NCBI GenBank assembly: GCA_027596195.1
Contig: JADGJG010000158.1
Coordinates: 1 to 35,546 of the forward strand
DNA from: Podochytrium sp. JEL0797
Taxonomy: Eukaryota; Chytridiomycota; Chytridiomycetes; Chytridiales; Chytriomycetaceae
Direction: 5' to 3'
DNA: 35,546 bases
Shown here: piece after piece, positions 23,113 through 32,183 of the stretch
How the letters are laid out: every line of letters starts with the position of its first letter
Position numbering within the stretch: position 1 is the first letter of the stretch
Position numbers and translations under genes: made by a program
Notes under the pieces: generated by a model
What the model saw: the letters and a program-made list of their open reading frames with translations, nothing else
Database searches by the model: none
Told to the model about the DNA's origin: nothing

Positions 23113-24437
23113 TCATTGTTCTTCTTTTGCTTGTTGCTGCTTCATGAGCGCCCTCGCCTCCTTGTTGGGTCTCTTCTTTTTCTTGCTGGGAGCACCACTA
23201 TCTTTCACCTCAACAGAGTCCACTTGCATGTCGTCGGATGTCTTGACAGGAGCTGATTCGACGCATTCAGCCGATGCCGTCGAAGAATCGCCCGCAGTCG
23301 CAAGCCCACCATCAGCGGCCGCGGCAGCAGCTGCAGCAGCTGCAGCTGCCTCCTTCTCCTTCTTCCGCATGTTTGGTGACTTGCGATTCTTCTTCTTTGG
23401 TGCTCCAGCACCCCCTTCCACGGCCGCCCCAGCAACATCGGAGTCTTTGGAAGGCTCTCCATTCGCCACAGGTTTGACAGCACTAGCAGAAGTGATTGCA
23501 CCGTTCCCATCGCCAATCTCCACTCCCTCAACCACAGGAACGAATCCAACAGGAGTCTCGACGTCCCACGTCGAAAAATCAGCAATCGGACGCGACGGAT
23601 TGATGATACCGCGACCCCCGCTCATTCCACCACGTCCCCCGAACCCTCCGCGGTTCCCAAATCCACCTCTCGGCGCGTTTTCGCCCCTGGGGGCACTCCC
23701 GCCACGACTCAACCAAGACGGGACGGGCGTAATCATGGACCAATAGGGTTGATCAGATCGGAACCCCGTAATCACGCCACGTCTTCCGAGCCACAGAGAA
23801 TACCGCTGCTTGTGCATCTGGAGCGCGGAAGCTGCCTTGCGCGCGCGATAGACTTTGGTCAGAGCTTTGAGGGTCGATGGCATTGGTTTCCACACGAGTG
23901 GCGTGCATTGTTGGGCGTATGTTTTGGTGGATTTCGCAGCCTTGGAAGCGAGTGCTTTGCGTTGTTTCGAAGAGGGTCGGGATTTGGAGTGTGGTTTTTT
24001 GGTGGGAGTTGTTGGGAGGGGAACGATGGTGACGCGGTTTGACCAACGGGAATCCTGGAGACTTGAAGATCAACGGAATGCATGGAGCAGAACCACTGAA
24101 AGAACTCAACTGTCGAATAATCAAAGTGACTCAATACGCCGCCCATCGCGAACCGCACACGCTTCTCATCCTCCTCGTCCGAATCAACCTCGTAGACACG
24201 TGGATCGGCAACAATGTATGATCGCGCAATGTCTTCGGCGGATTCCTCAATGCGAACAGAGATGTTTTGGTCGAACAGCCGAAACGACATTCCCTCCTGC
24301 TCCTCGGTGTCCATACGGGCCACGGCATTCTCTTCGGTGGATTCTTCATCGTCGTCCCATTCGAATTGAAGCCCCAGAAGGGCATCAAGGCGGCGCTGGG
24401 CTTCGAGGTCCGTTGCGGACTCGACCGGTGCGTCCAT
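23113..24437 (-). CDS. Basic RG-rich protein with FRLF motif, function unknown
   Basis: Two exons (24437-24111 and 24054-23113, 56-nt intron) give 422 residues. The acidic N-terminal part has a helix RRLDALLGLQFEWDDDEE and then MSFRLFDQNISVRI...YIVADPRVYEV. The FRLF core followed by a short conserved block recalls fungal FRLF-containing proteins annotated as DUF2011, from memory and not secure. After the splice come DSRWSNRVTIVPL, a Lys-rich stretch, CTPLVWKPMPSTLKALTKVY, a Trp/Tyr-containing segment, an RGG-like stretch (GGFGNRGGFGGRGG), 13 alanines in a row and a Lys-rich end (KKKKRPNKEARALMK). The composition suggests a nucleolar or RNA-associated protein, which is inference. The stop is 24 bp from that of the RCC1-HECT gene, tail to tail. 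Confidence 0.78.
23315..23350 (-). repeat. Alanine-coding GCN tract
   Basis: A tract of mixed GCN codons encodes a run of 13 alanines in the FRLF/RG-rich protein. Codons are mixed rather than a pure triplet repeat, so replication slippage alone is not maintaining it. It lies between Lys-rich segments. Confidence 0.85.
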
Positions 24438-24928
24438 TTTGGAATTTGAAAAAGAAAAAAACGCTCGCGATCCACCAAACTCTTTTCCTCGACACTCAAC
24501 ATGAACCACACAAAGTCCTTGAACGCCATTTGGCCGCTGCTGTTGCCCAACGACAGCGGCCCTCCTCCCTTTCCTAGTACTGTAAGATTTTGCTTGGAAA
24601 GAAGGTTAAAAAAAAGGAAAAAAATTTAAGTCTTTCATCGTGGTTGCCCGGTTTTAAACCCTCGATGTAATAGGCCGGCGGCAGAAACGGGTTGAAGCCG
24701 GTCAAGAAACTGCAGAACCGCTACCTCTGCCACGTCGGGCTAACCACCCCTTTTCTTGAATATTGACTTCTAATTCTGATCTTTGTTTCACGACAAAAAA
24801 TCAAAAGGTTATAGAGAGGAGAATTTAAAAAAGAAAACGCTTTCCACTTTCCCCTACTGATCCTTGAAGACCGGAAAGGGTGCGGCAATGGGTTCGAACA
24901 AAGATTGTCACGAAGAACAAAAAAATTG
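24438..24928. other. Divergent intergenic region
   Basis: This interval of about 490 bp lies between the starts of the FRLF gene (minus) and Cache receptor 1 (plus) and must hold both promoters. It contains A-rich tracts around 24605-24630 and 24785-24835. A plus-strand ATG at 24501 opens a 42-codon frame ending in Lys-rich sequence, with no family match and no clear splice partner. Nothing else was recognised. Confidence 0.5.
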
Positions 24929-26671
24929 ATGCCACCAAAAGCGGAAGTGAAAGTTTCCTTCGTGGACGCCATCAAATACGAGATCCGATGGAAACCGCGC
25001 CTTCTCGTTCTCATGAGTGGCTTCATTGGCATGTGCACGATCGTTGTGGGCGTGTTGGGATGGTGAGAAATATTCCCCACTTCTCTTGGTTTCGTTCTCA
25101 ACAGCCCAAAAACAGGCAGCTCACATTAACGGCTGGACAAGAAACTCTGGGCTCCTTGATTGAAGAAATCGAGAGTCTCGTGTCGATTCAACTGTCGGAT
25201 TATGTGATTCAAGCGAGTGAATCGCTCGCTTCCGTCACGCAAATGCAAGCCAAAATGTTTCAGGTTTAGAAATGACAAGGCGCGTTTTTTCGAAGCTCTG
25301 AATATGTACACATTTTTTTAGACAAACAAATGGGGGTTTGAAACATCCGAGCGGAGCAACAGCACGTTCGAATATATGTTGACGATGTTGAATGGCGTGA
25401 GCCAGTACACGACGAGCATGTATATGATCACATACCCAGAAGGTTTGCAATTTGGATATTTGAATAACGTTGGAAGCGCGAACAACGCGACTTTACTCTG
25501 GGTAAGCCAAGAAAAAAAGGAATATTTTACCTTCAGTCTAAAACTCCATCAGAGAGAGCAAGCAAACGAAACGGTTTATACATACACATGCGCCAACAAC
25601 GGAACCATCCTCAGGGACCAGCAACACAGCGTCAACACGTCCCCTGGAAACAGAAATCTCGAAAACCCAGGCAACAACCACACATTATCGAACGCGGTCG
25701 GAGGCACTTCTGGAGCCAACATTGAATATGCGCGACGGAACACGAACGGATTCTCCAAAATTTACTTTGACAGCGGCAACCTGTTCAAAAGCAGTTATTT
25801 TTTCGCCACCAACAAGGTCACAAACGCGTCCGTCACGTTTGGCAACGACTGGAACCTGGACTTTATTTCGTCGCAGATTGTGCAGATTTTGAGTGTCGTC
25901 TCGTTCCCGATTTTCGCTGCCGTGGTAGAGGTCGAGACTGGCTACGTTCTCGGCACTTCGAGCCTGGCGAACTTGTTTGACCCTCAAACAGGAGTCATAT
26001 TTCCCATTCAGAAAATTGCCGACCCATTCTTTGCCGATTTTTCGGCCTTTGTCAACTCCACGTTTCTGTTTGGAAACGTCAATGACCTTCCCGCCCAGCT
26101 CTCCACCATCCAAGTCTACATTGACACTTACTACCCAGGATTTCAGATCTGGTTCATAGACCGCCAAATCAGCGGAGCCAATTGGAAACTTGGTCTCAAC
26201 TCTTTGCAAGTGCTGAACCACCACCTCTTGTTTATCGTCTATATGAATACGGATCTCGTGGAAACAGAGCTCAACAGCATCTCCAAAACCACGGGATACA
26301 TTATCCTCGGTATCATTCTCGCCTTCATCACGGTCGGGATCGCGTTTGCGGCGCTCGTCGCGTTTCAGTTGAATGTCGTGTCGGGACAGATTTTGTTGCT
26401 CAAGGACCTCAAATTCAAGGAGGTGTTGGGTAGCAACGCCGAGATCAAGAGTCGGTCGTTTATTTACGAGCTGTCGGAGCTGCAGAAGTGCTTTTATAAC
26501 ATGGTTATAACGTTTTCGGGCGCGTTGAAGGGTAACTCGAATGCGGGGCAGAAGAAGACTACGGGGGCGGGAACGAGTGTGGCGGGAGGGACGTCAACAG
26601 TAGCGCCGCGGGCTGGTACGGGGATGCAGAACAATGCAAGCACACCTCGCTTAATGGGTGCACCAAAATGA
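24929..26671 (+). CDS. Two-TM Cache-type sensor protein without output domain (copy 1)
   Basis: Exons 24929-25062, 25116-25263, 25322-25501 and 25553-26671 give 526 residues. A short cytosolic N-terminus (YEIRWKPRLLVL) leads into TM1 (about 24-45). An extracellular region of about 350 residues follows, with a long helix (SLIEEIESLVSIQLSDYVIQ) and Cache-like strand motifs such as FGNDWNLDFI, FPIFAAVVEVETGYVLGTSS and GANWKLGLNSLQVLNHHLLF. TM2 is at about 401-425 (TGYIILGIILAFITVGIAFA). Then comes a HAMP-like juxtamembrane helix (LKFKEVLGSNAEIKSRSFIY, ELQKCFYNMV) seen in chytrid Cache cyclases, but the protein stops after a Thr/Ala/Gly-rich tail with no cyclase or kinase domain. The last intron (51 nt) is a multiple of three and could be read through; the matching intron in copy 2 supports its removal. 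Ligand unknown. Confidence 0.85.
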
Positions 26672-26743
26672 TAATCTTCCATTTTTTTTTTATTCGAAAT
26701 TTTTGCGCGAGGCGATTTCCACTAGTTTTTGTGAATCCCGGAA

Positions 26744-28425
26744 ATGCCAAACGTGCCTGTCAAGGCGAGTTATCTTGAGATTATTCGACACGAGATTCGA
26801 TGGAAGCCGCGGTTTCTCCTGCTCATCAGCGGCCTCGTCGGGATTTTTCAATAGTTGTTGGAGTGTTGGGCTGGTGAGTGACCCCCCGACCGCGTTTTTT
26901 CGTTGCATGTTGAAAGCTGAGGAAAGCTGACCATCACAAATAAGGCAGCTCACGTTGACTGCTGGAGAACAAACCCTGAGCTCATTGATTGAAGTAATCG
27001 AGTATATCGTTTCAGTTCAAATATCAAACTATGTGAATCAAGCAAGCCAGTCGCTCGCTTCCACTACGGACATGCAAGCCAAAATGTTTGAGGTATACTC
27101 AAATGAATTAGAGAACGCGTTCCACATTTCTCTGAATTTCTGATATTTGGCAGATGAACAAGTAGAAATTCGAACCCGTTTGAATACATGCTTCCAATGC
27201 TGAACGGCTTCAAATAATACACGACAAGCATGTATATATTAACGATTCCGAATGGGTTTCAAATCGCATGTTTCTACATTCTCGAAAAAACGTCACATTG
27301 CGCTGGGTGAGTATAGTTAGTTATTCTTTATATCTACCGCTTGGTTGAAATGCATATAATTTTACAGAGACAGCAAGTCAACGAAACGGTATTTAAATAT
27401 CTCTTTTTTCTCTCGGAGACGGATCCTTGGAGAATCCTGGCAATAACCACGCCTTATCCAACGCATTGGGGGGCCTTTCCGGAGCTAACCTTGAATACGC
27501 GTTGGGACCCGTGAAAGGGTTTTCAAATATTTACTACTTTCAAGGCGGTCTCTTCAAAAGCAGCTATGCGTACACGCGCAATCGCGTCACAAACCAATTG
27601 ATGACGTTTGGAAATGACTGGGCCCTCGCGTTTATTTTGACACAGATCAGCAACATCCTCAGCACCGTGTCTTTCCCGATTTTCGCAGCAGTTGTGGAAT
27701 GTGAAACGGGGTATGTTCTTGGCACGTCAAGCCCTGCTGCGCTGTTTGACGCCCAAACGGGCAATATCTTTCACATCCAAGACATTGATGACCAATTTTT
27801 TGGCGATTTTTCCGGGTTCGTGAACTCCACGTTCCGGTTCGGACCAGTCAACGACCTGCCTTCGCAGCTGTCGACTTTGCAAGTGTATATTGACACGTAC
27901 TTTCCGGTAAGTCAAAACTATTTCGTGGATCGCAAAATCAACGGGGCCAACTGGAAACTCGGACTCAAGGCGTACGAAGTGTTGAATCATCAACTCTTGT
28001 TTGTGATTTACATGAACACGGATCTCGTCGAAACAGAGCTCAACAGTATCTCCAAAACGACTGGATACATTATCCTCGGTATCATTCTCGCCTTCGTTCT
28101 CGTTGGGGTGATGTTTGCCTTGTTGGTCACGCACCAACTGAGTGTCGTGTCGGGCCAGATTCTCTTGCTAAAGGATTTGAAGTTTAAGGAGGTGCTTGGG
28201 TCCAATGCCGAGATTAAGAGTCGATCATTCATTTTTGAGCTTGCGGAGCTGCAGAAATGCTTTTACAGCATGGTTATTGCGTTTTCGGGTGCGTTGAAGG
28301 GGAATTCAAGTTTGCACAAGCGATTATCGACTATGAAGAATGGAAAGGGAGTGGATCAAGGAAGAGCGAGAATCAGTCAGCATCTGAATGTGAACAAGAA
28401 ATTGGACGCGTTTTTTGAAAAGTAA
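26744..28425 (+). pseudogene. Decayed tandem copy of the Cache-type sensor (copy 2)
   Basis: This tandem duplicate keeps the exon-intron layout of copy 1 but its 5' half is broken. A one-base loss in TM1 brings a TAG into frame at 26852. A TAG at 27163 replaces the Trp codon of the third exon, a TAA at 27215 replaces a Gln codon, and the region 27165-27430 carries further deletions. From 27427 to the end, 333 codons are clean and closely match copy 1: ENPGNNHALSNALGG, FPIFAAVVECETGYVLGTSS, TM2 and the juxtamembrane helix. It ends in a basic tail that differs from copy 1. The 3' part could still be expressed as a truncated protein, but it lacks TM1. The gene starts 72 bp after copy 1. The TAG and TAA codons are not a recoded genetic code, since neighbouring genes stop with TAA. 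Confidence 0.85.
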
Positions 28426-29274
28426 TTAAATCGTACTGTACACGGCATCCATAACAACGCGCCCCTCCTCATCTTCCACCCAAACTGAAGATTTTTCGCA
28501 TTCCCCTGTAACAACGTTTGCCTTCACTCGAATCCGTTCTCCAACCAGCACCGGTCGCTTGAGATGATAATTATATTGAGACGCACATGCTCCAATCGCA
28601 TTCTCCACATGCGTCAATGCAATAGTGGCCAACAAGCTCCCAGGAACAACACAGCCCTGATATCCCTCCGAAACCGCGTATTCGTGGTTGTAATGGATCA
28701 AATGAGAGTTGAAGGTCAAGGCAGAATACTGAAACACTTGAATGGGTGTCAAGATGTGGGCATGATCAAATAGGAGACGTGGGTGTGGCTTTTGAATGGG
28801 CGGGGCAGGCTCTGTCAGTCTCGATGATGTGGTCAGTCGTTCCGGGTATGCCAGGCACCGCGTGTCCGTCAGGATACTTTTGTTCGAATCGTGATCAAAG
28901 TATTCGCGCTTAATCCATACGAACGGGGTGCCCGCAACGACTTTTGCTTTCGCAACGGTGGTTTCTTGGCGCAACAGCGGGGGGATGTGGGTGGGGTCCG
29001 TGGCTGCAGCGAGCATCAGTTTGGCTGCAGCAGGGGTTCTTGAAATCTGTGCATTCACTAGAAGGCGGCGGCGGGTTCCCAGCGAAGCCGAGGGCGGTAG
29101 GTGGTCATCAAAGTATCCGTCCGCACTCAAGGCCCGCGGGCGGTTGAAGAGCACCATGTGATGCATGGCAGGGACTGTTTGAGTATTTGCCACGCTTCCG
29201 CAGACTTCGGATAGCAGGAATCGCAGGAGGACAAGCGGGGAGGCGGAAAGGCGCTCGAGGTGTTTGGCGGACAT
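28426..29274 (-). CDS. HTD2: Mitochondrial 3-hydroxyacyl-thioester dehydratase type 2
   Basis: Hot-dog-fold dehydratase of mitochondrial type II fatty acid synthesis, converting 3-hydroxyacyl-ACP to trans-2-enoyl-ACP for lipoate precursor supply. A single exon of 282 codons matches the fungal HTD2 length (about 280). Visible features: the N-terminal half motif MHHMVLFNRP...LSADGYFDDHLPPSA; the middle FVWIKREYF...DTRCLAYPER; and the catalytic hydratase 2 segment FQYSALTFNSHLIHYNHEYA, followed by EGYQGCVVPGSLLATIAL. The first 35 residues could act as a mitochondrial presequence, being rich in Arg, Ser and Leu with few acids. Its stop directly abuts the stop of Cache copy 2 (TAATTA across both strands), and its ATG lies 35 bp past the stop of the upstream small membrane gene. 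Confidence 0.9.
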   Translation of the reverse strand: MSAKHLERLSASPLVLLRFLLSEVCGSVANTQTVPAMHHMVLFNRPRALSADGYFDDHLPPSASLGTRRRLLVNAQISRTPAAAKLMLAAATDPTHIPPLLRQETTVAKAKVVAGTPFVWIKREYFDHDSNKSILTDTRCLAYPERLTTSSRLTEPAPPIQKPHPRLLFDHAHILTPIQVFQYSALTFNSHLIHYNHEYAVSEGYQGCVVPGSLLATIALTHVENAIGACASQYNYHLKRPVLVGERIRVKANVVTGECEKSSVWVEDEEGRVVMDAVYSTI

Positions 29275-29309
29275 TATTCTTTTATTTTCTTCAGTTTCAG
29301 TTTGCCTAA

Positions 29310-29821
29310 TCAGATCGCGCGCTCCTCGTCCTCGCCAACCAATACAGTCGCCAGCAAAAATTCGGTCGAATGCAGCTTGTGCTCCAACAAATCCCCTCCA
29401 TTCTCCACATCGACAATCTCACGGCACGAATTCACCTCCGTGTTTCGATAAACTTGATCCAAAACGCGACCCCAACCAATACCGCGATTCCAGCCGTGAC
29501 ACCAATCCCGACCCCGAGAATTAACCCCGTCCCCATCGCGTTCCCAGCCGACACCTCAATCGTCCCCACATCCAATGTCGGCCCCACCGACGCTGTCGGA
29601 GTCATCAGCACGGCAGCAGGTGGCCAAGGGTAATTGGCCGGCCAGAACGGTGGCGGTGGTGCGTTCGCAGGAAACATGGATCGAGGCGTCCCAGTGAAGT
29701 GATTGCCAAGCGGGTATGGGATTCCAGGAGCCCATCCCACAGGTGTTGGGAGCTGGGACACAGTGAACCCCCAATCGATAAGGCTTCTCGTTGTTTCTGA
29801 TGCAGCAGAGACAGTTTCCAT
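29310..29821 (-). pseudogene. Trp/Pro-motif small membrane protein, paralogue 1, frameshifted
   Basis: First of five tandem paralogues. From the ATG at 29821 the frame encodes a 25-residue start; the family motif (LPTPVGWAPGIPYPL, PPPPFWPANYPWPPAAVL); a Thr/Val linker; and one TM segment (GLILGVGIGVTAGIAVLVGV) ending FWIK. This frame stops at 29432. The expected tail, including the family signature HSTEFLLATVL, continues in another frame to a TGA at 29310. The shift lies between about 29432 and 29458. A 53-nt intron with a weak GTCGCG donor could restore frame but would remove the juxtamembrane FWIK that paralogue 2 keeps. A frameshift mutation is therefore the simpler reading; a sequence error is possible. 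No signal peptide is seen. Confidence 0.65.
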
Positions 29822-29975
29822 TGCAGCGGGGTTGCAGAAACCTTTTTTTGCTGGCTTGTGCACCAGGAATAATCAGAAATGCTTGACAGGTTTCGGCAAG
29901 GTTTCGGGTGCTTCGAAATTTGTGACCGTGCGCCACCCGGCACTGCACATACACTGCTAATAACGGTACGAAAGA

Positions 29976-30521
29976 TTATTTTACTGCACTCCCTTCCTCC
30001 TCCCCTTTCTTTCCAGCCGTCGCAAAAACTGCTGCCAAAAGAAACTCCGTCGACGGCGGCCCATCAACCAAACGCAAGTCCCCACCAAGCTCCAAATCCC
30101 GTCCAACAACAACCGCAGCACTTTCCACCTTCTTGACAACACGATGTCTCTGCCTCTTTCGAATCCAAAACGCACCCAAAATCGCTACCGCAAGACCTGC
30201 CGTCACGCCAATCCCAACACCCAAAATGAGTCCATGAGACCCACTACTGCTTCCGCCATCGGTCAAAGAATTGACCGCATCTGAAACATTTGTGGGAGCC
30301 GCCGTAGGTGTGAGAAGAACAGCGGCGGGCGGCCAAGGGTAATTGGCCGGCCAGAACGGAGGCGGGGGCGAGTTGGCAGAAAAGAAGGATCGAGGAGGCC
30401 CGCTAAAGTTGCGTTGATTCGCCATTGGGTAAGGAATCCCGGGGGCCCATCCATAGGGGGTTGGCAGCTGGGACACTGTGAATTGTGGGACGAGGCTGAC
30501 AGTGGTGTCGGGGTTTTCCAT
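29976..30521 (-). CDS. Trp/Pro-motif small membrane protein, paralogue 2
   Basis: Intronless, 181 residues, and the cleanest member of the family. The N-terminus has no signal peptide and leads at once into FTVSQLPTPYGWAPGIPYPM and PPPPFWPANYPWPPAAVLLT. A Ser/Gly linker, one Gly-rich TM (GLILGVGIGVTAGLAVAILG) and a strongly basic stop-transfer (WIRKRQRHRVVKK) follow. The cytosolic tail ends with PSTEFLLAAVFA and a Lys/Glu-rich end. The charge distribution predicts N-outside, C-inside with the TM acting as a reverse signal anchor. Closest relative in the array is paralogue 1, with shared TVSQLPTP and nearly identical TM. No known family was recognised. Confidence 0.85.
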   Translation of the reverse strand: MENPDTTVSLVPQFTVSQLPTPYGWAPGIPYPMANQRNFSGPPRSFFSANSPPPPFWPANYPWPPAAVLLTPTAAPTNVSDAVNSLTDGGSSSGSHGLILGVGIGVTAGLAVAILGAFWIRKRQRHRVVKKVESAAVVVGRDLELGGDLRLVDGPPSTEFLLAAVFATAGKKGEEEGSAVK

Positions 30522-30721
30522 TTTCGGTTCGAGCCTCGATGAATGATATGGAAAGCGAATTGATTTCTCCAGGGAACGAGTTTGAACATTGCAAGGAAGG
30601 CCCAGGTCTTGATTGATTTGTGATTTCGCATGCTTGGACGTGTCCGTGCTTGGTCCGAAAATCGGCATTTTTCACTTATTTATTTAATTTACACCAGAAA
30701 AACTGAGCGAGAGGAGAAGAT

Positions 30722-31369
30722 TCAAACAATTTCGATCGAACGACTGCTACCCCCAACCGGAGTCTCACTCCCCGCCTTAGCCTGCGCAGCTAACACAGCA
30801 GCCACCAAAAACTCGGTCGACGGCTCCTCTAGCGCGACCCCAAACACACTGCTATTCGTAGAGCTCCCATAAAACAACGAGTTCTCACTCTCCAACTTTC
30901 CAAACACAATATTGCCCGCGCCCGTTCCCTGACGTTTCTTTTTCTGCATCGAGAAAAAGAAGGCGAGTCCGGCAAGGAGGGCCAGCAGAACAACGAGGAG
31001 AATGACAATGATGAGAATGGCGTTGTTGGAGGCGGATGTAACGGTGGGTTGTTGCCAGTTGCTGCGCAAAAAGAAAATTCAAAGCGTTTGGAATCAGCGA
31101 ACTTCCCCCAGAAAACAAAGTAGATACCTCATGTCAGTAGCCACTGGAGCAGTAGTAGCTGGAATCAATACTGCTGCAGGTGGCCATGGGAAGTTGGCGG
31201 GCCAGTTGGGTGGTGGAGGCGCGGAAGCCGGGAACGAATAAACGGGAGGTCCGTTGAAGTCGTGTACGTTGCGAAGGGGATATGGGATTCCCGGGGCCCA
31301 TCCGTAAGGAGTGGGGACGGCGGCTGTGGTGGTGACTGTGGGAGATGCCGTTGAATTCATGTCCGACAT
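30722..31369 (-). CDS. Trp/Pro-motif small membrane protein, paralogue 3
   Basis: Two exons (31369-31128 and 31061-30722; 66-nt intron, phase 2) give 193 residues. Exon 1 holds the motif region: AVPTPYGWAPGIPYPLRN, then FNGPPVYSFPASAPPPPNWP and ANFPWPPAAVLIPA. Exon 2 begins SNWQQPTVTSASNN and carries one strongly hydrophobic TM (AILIIVILLVVLLALLAGLA) with a KKKRQ stop-transfer. The tail has Ser/Gly-rich sequence and the signature EPSTEFLVAAVLAA. The intron splits ectodomain from TM, as in paralogue 4 but not in 1, 2 or 5, which groups 3 with 4. No signal peptide; function unknown. Confidence 0.85.
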
Positions 31370-31509
31370 GCTGGTTTGGCGTGCTTTGGATTTGCGGGGG
31401 AAATTTCAGCGACTTTGCCAAAAGAGCGATCCTCATTTTAACGCATTTATTTAGCTACAATATTCTTTCCACTCCGAGAGAAGGAAACTCATCCTTGTTC
31501 CATCGCAAC

Positions 31510-32055
31510 TTAAACCTTTTTAGCCAACAAAAACTTCTCATCCGACTCCTCCCCTTCTTCCTCCAAATAGCTTCCCTCTTCCATCTCCTCATTCTTGAAA
31601 TCCAGGCTCCGAGAACGGTTGACACGCGTAGAGATGAGGAGCGTTACGAAGGCCAGAACCGCGACGAGCAACACAATGACAGAGCCCAACACGAGACTCA
31701 AGCTTGCCATTTTGTCTGGGGAGGTGGTGAGGTAGATGATTGTAGGTGCTTGGCTGTGTCGCGAATGTTTTGATTACCATCTTGATGTGGGAGGGCGGAA
31801 TGAACGAAACCAGGCGCAATATTACCTTGCAACAGCTGGAACCACAGCTTGAGTCTCTGGGAGATCCGAGATAAGCACAGCTGCGGGTGGCCATGGATAA
31901 TTTGTGGGCCAGAACGGCGGCATGGGCGCCAACGCTGGGAACGAAAAAACGGGTGGGCCGCTGAAATCATGCATGTTGGGGAGCGGGTATGGAATGCCTG
32001 GGGCCCATCCGATGGGAGTCGGAACGGCCGAGTTGAGAGTTGGTTGAGGGTCCAT
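31510..32055 (-). CDS. Trp/Pro-motif small membrane protein, paralogue 4
   Basis: Two exons (32055-31826 and 31753-31510; 72-nt intron, phase 2) give 157 residues, the shortest intact member. Exon 1 carries SAVPTPIGWAPGIPYPLPN, FSGPPVFSFPALAPMPPFWP and TNYPWPPAAVLISD. Exon 2 gives a Thr/Pro linker, a TM (LSLVLGSVIVLLVAVLAFVT) and a tail that is acidic rather than basic, ending ESDEKFLLAKKV. That end aligns with the S-T-E-F-L-L-A signature of the others and also fits the acidic dileucine sorting pattern (D-x-x-x-L-L). The start ATG is only 11 codons before the motif, so no signal peptide exists. Confidence 0.84.
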
Positions 32056-32183
32056 TTTGGAATGCTTGGATGTGCTTGAAGTTTGGAGAACTTTTTTGTG
32101 TGAGGCAAACCAATGTTTTTCTGGACAAGCAAAACAAACTACTGTACGCGATAAAGCAGCAATCAAAAACACCCTCCAATGAT

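Noticed and set aside
24501..24629. Small plus-strand gene starting MNHTKSLNAIW
   Set aside because: Only 42 codons, antisense to the promoter of the FRLF gene, no splice partner or family.
24640..24720. tRNA-like stretch with paired GGCCGG and CCGG elements
   Set aside because: No T-loop GTTCGA-type sequence or complete cloverleaf could be drawn.
27163..27217. Reassignment of TAA/TAG to glutamine in this organism
   Set aside because: One of the two in-frame stops replaces Trp, not Gln, and many intact genes here (uL23, ATP15, the giant gene) end in TAA at the expected place.
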